DNA of 7,491 bases. Source: an uncultured Collinsella sp. Its GTDB lineage: Bacteria; Actinomycetota; Coriobacteriia; Coriobacteriales; Coriobacteriaceae. Below, one piece after another: positions 7,168 through 7,491 of the stretch (positions are counted from its first letter, which is position 1; each line of letters starts with the position of its first letter). A program made the position numbers and the translations under genes. The stretch lies in assembly GCA_900556365.1 (NCBI GenBank), contig USOG01000067.1, positions 1-7,491 of the forward strand, in the 5' to 3' direction. Below the pieces are notes generated by a model. The model did not search any database. It saw nothing but the letters and a program-made list of their open reading frames with translations, and was not told the origin of the DNA.

Positions 7168-7185
7168 AGGCGCCGACAGGCGCCT
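7168..7185. repeat. Short hairpin AGGCGCC-GACA-GGCGCCT
   Basis: A perfect seven-base-pair stem with a four-base loop. Its right arm overlaps the first bases of the first 59-base direct repeat. No T-run follows. Confidence 0.7.
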
Positions 7186-7239
7186 GAAGCCGGTGCGGAT
7201 TTGCGAAGCAAATACGCGGATGTCCCGTTGCCCGCTCCA
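7181..7239 (+). repeat. 59-base direct repeat, copy 1, ending in tRNA-Gly 3' sequence
   Basis: It matches copy 2 (7312-7370) at 56 of 59 positions; the differences are at 7218, 7221 and 7232. It holds a hairpin ATTTGC-GAA-GCAAAT (7199-7213), flanked by GCG and CGC. Its last 18 bases (7222-7239) are identical to 7030-7047 of tRNA-Gly, from the T-loop to the encoded CCA. Similarity between the copies stops exactly after CCA. That arrangement resembles the attachment core left by tyrosine-recombinase integration into a tRNA gene, which is inference. Confidence 0.85.
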
Positions 7240-7311
7240 TCGAGTGCGGGAGACATGGGGACGGCCAATTCAACAAAGTCTTCCCCCGCGGCTTCGTGAG
7301 GCTGAGGGGCT
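7240..7311. other. Spacer between the two direct repeats
   Basis: These 72 bases separate copy 1 from copy 2. I see no credible gene, tRNA or promoter. CCCC and GGGG runs near 7284 and 7306 could pair weakly. Confidence 0.4.
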
Positions 7312-7370
7312 CGCCTGAAGCCGGTGCGGATTTGCGAAGCAAATACGCAGACGTCCCGTTGCTCGCTCCA
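7312..7370 (+). repeat. 59-base direct repeat, copy 2, ending in tRNA-Gly 3' sequence
   Basis: Second copy, 131 bases after the first, with the same internal hairpin (7330-7344). Its last 18 bases (7353-7370) match the tRNA-Gly 3' end at 17 positions (T at 7363 instead of C) and finish at CCA. The base change would disturb an acceptor stem, so it is a remnant and not part of a functional tRNA. Confidence 0.85.
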
Positions 7371-7422
7371 ATTCCAAAATGTTAGGTTAATGCCTACTGC
7401 CCATACTTGCACCTGCGCACGG

Positions 7423-7428
7423 TACAAT
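7423..7428 (+). promoter_or_regulatory. Possible -10 element of the last gene
   Basis: TACAAT fits a vegetative -10 box and would place transcription start about 38 bases before the ATG at 7473. A TTGCAC at 7407-7412 is only ten bases away, too close to act as its -35. No good -35 exists at normal spacing, so this call is tentative. Confidence 0.35.
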
Positions 7429-7472
7429 GGTTGGGTTACGACCAACGTGCCAATAACCAAAAAGGAGCCGCT

Positions 7473-7491
7473 ATGATCGATCGCTATACCC
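7473..7491 (+). CDS. purB: Start of a gene, probably adenylosuccinate lyase (3' partial)
   Basis: Only six complete codons are visible, reading MIDRYT. They follow AAGGAG at 7462-7467, five bases before the ATG. Adenylosuccinate lyases of many Gram-positive bacteria begin MIDRYT followed by a conserved Arg/Pro/Glu stretch. That enzyme removes fumarate from SAICAR and adenylosuccinate in purine synthesis. The identity rests on these six residues alone and is tentative. The ribosome binding site and ATG make a gene start here very likely. Confidence 0.5.

Noticed and set aside
6909..7460. Long minus-strand open frame (183 codons) covering the tRNA and the repeats
   Set aside because: It is antisense to tRNA-Gly and contains the GNGTRTRE-type peptide, a well-known artefact of translating tRNA genes backwards. 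Its other parts are translated hairpin repeats.

Overview
The window looks like a chromosomal piece of a moderately GC-rich Gram-positive actinobacterium. Collinsella or another member of the Coriobacteriia is my best guess. This rests on the style of the proteins (an Ala/Glu/Pro-rich cytoplasmic protein, an LPXTG surface protein with SpaA-type repeats), the strong AAGGAG ribosome binding sites five bases before each start, and general recognition. No marker gene fixes the genus.

Layout. (1) Bases 1-2937, plus strand: the 3' part of a large membrane protein. A peptidase-M28-like fold is cut in two by transmembrane segments and by an acidic, low-complexity insert of about 650 residues, and several of its metal or catalytic residues are changed. 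(2) Bases 2959-3177: a 72-residue single-pass membrane protein, very probably in the same operon. (3) Bases 3199-3236: a strong hairpin terminator between convergent genes. (4) Bases 3244-6675, minus strand: a 1143-residue cell-wall adhesin with a signal peptide, an N-terminal thioester domain (Cys70/Gln128, TQLA motif), six SpaA/Cna-B-like domains, a C-terminal stalk domain and an LPATG sortase signal. (5) Bases 6930-7091: a tRNA-Gly(CCC) unit with its own promoter and terminator. (6) Bases 7092-7370: no convincing gene, but a cluster of repeats. These are an inverted copy of the tRNA T-arm, several short hairpins and two 59-base direct repeats that each end exactly in the last 18 bases of the tRNA-Gly gene. 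(7) Bases 7473-7491: the first codons of a gene starting MIDRYT, probably adenylosuccinate lyase (purB).

How the parts relate. The first two genes probably form a membrane-associated cytoplasmic unit of unknown role. The adhesin is a separate, oppositely transcribed unit whose product would be exported, cleaved and linked to peptidoglycan by a sortase encoded elsewhere. The tRNA-Gly gene and the repeats behind it look like a site where DNA ending in tRNA 3' sequence has been inserted or duplicated more than once. The least explained parts are the degenerate split M28-like protein and the tRNA-3'-end repeat cluster.
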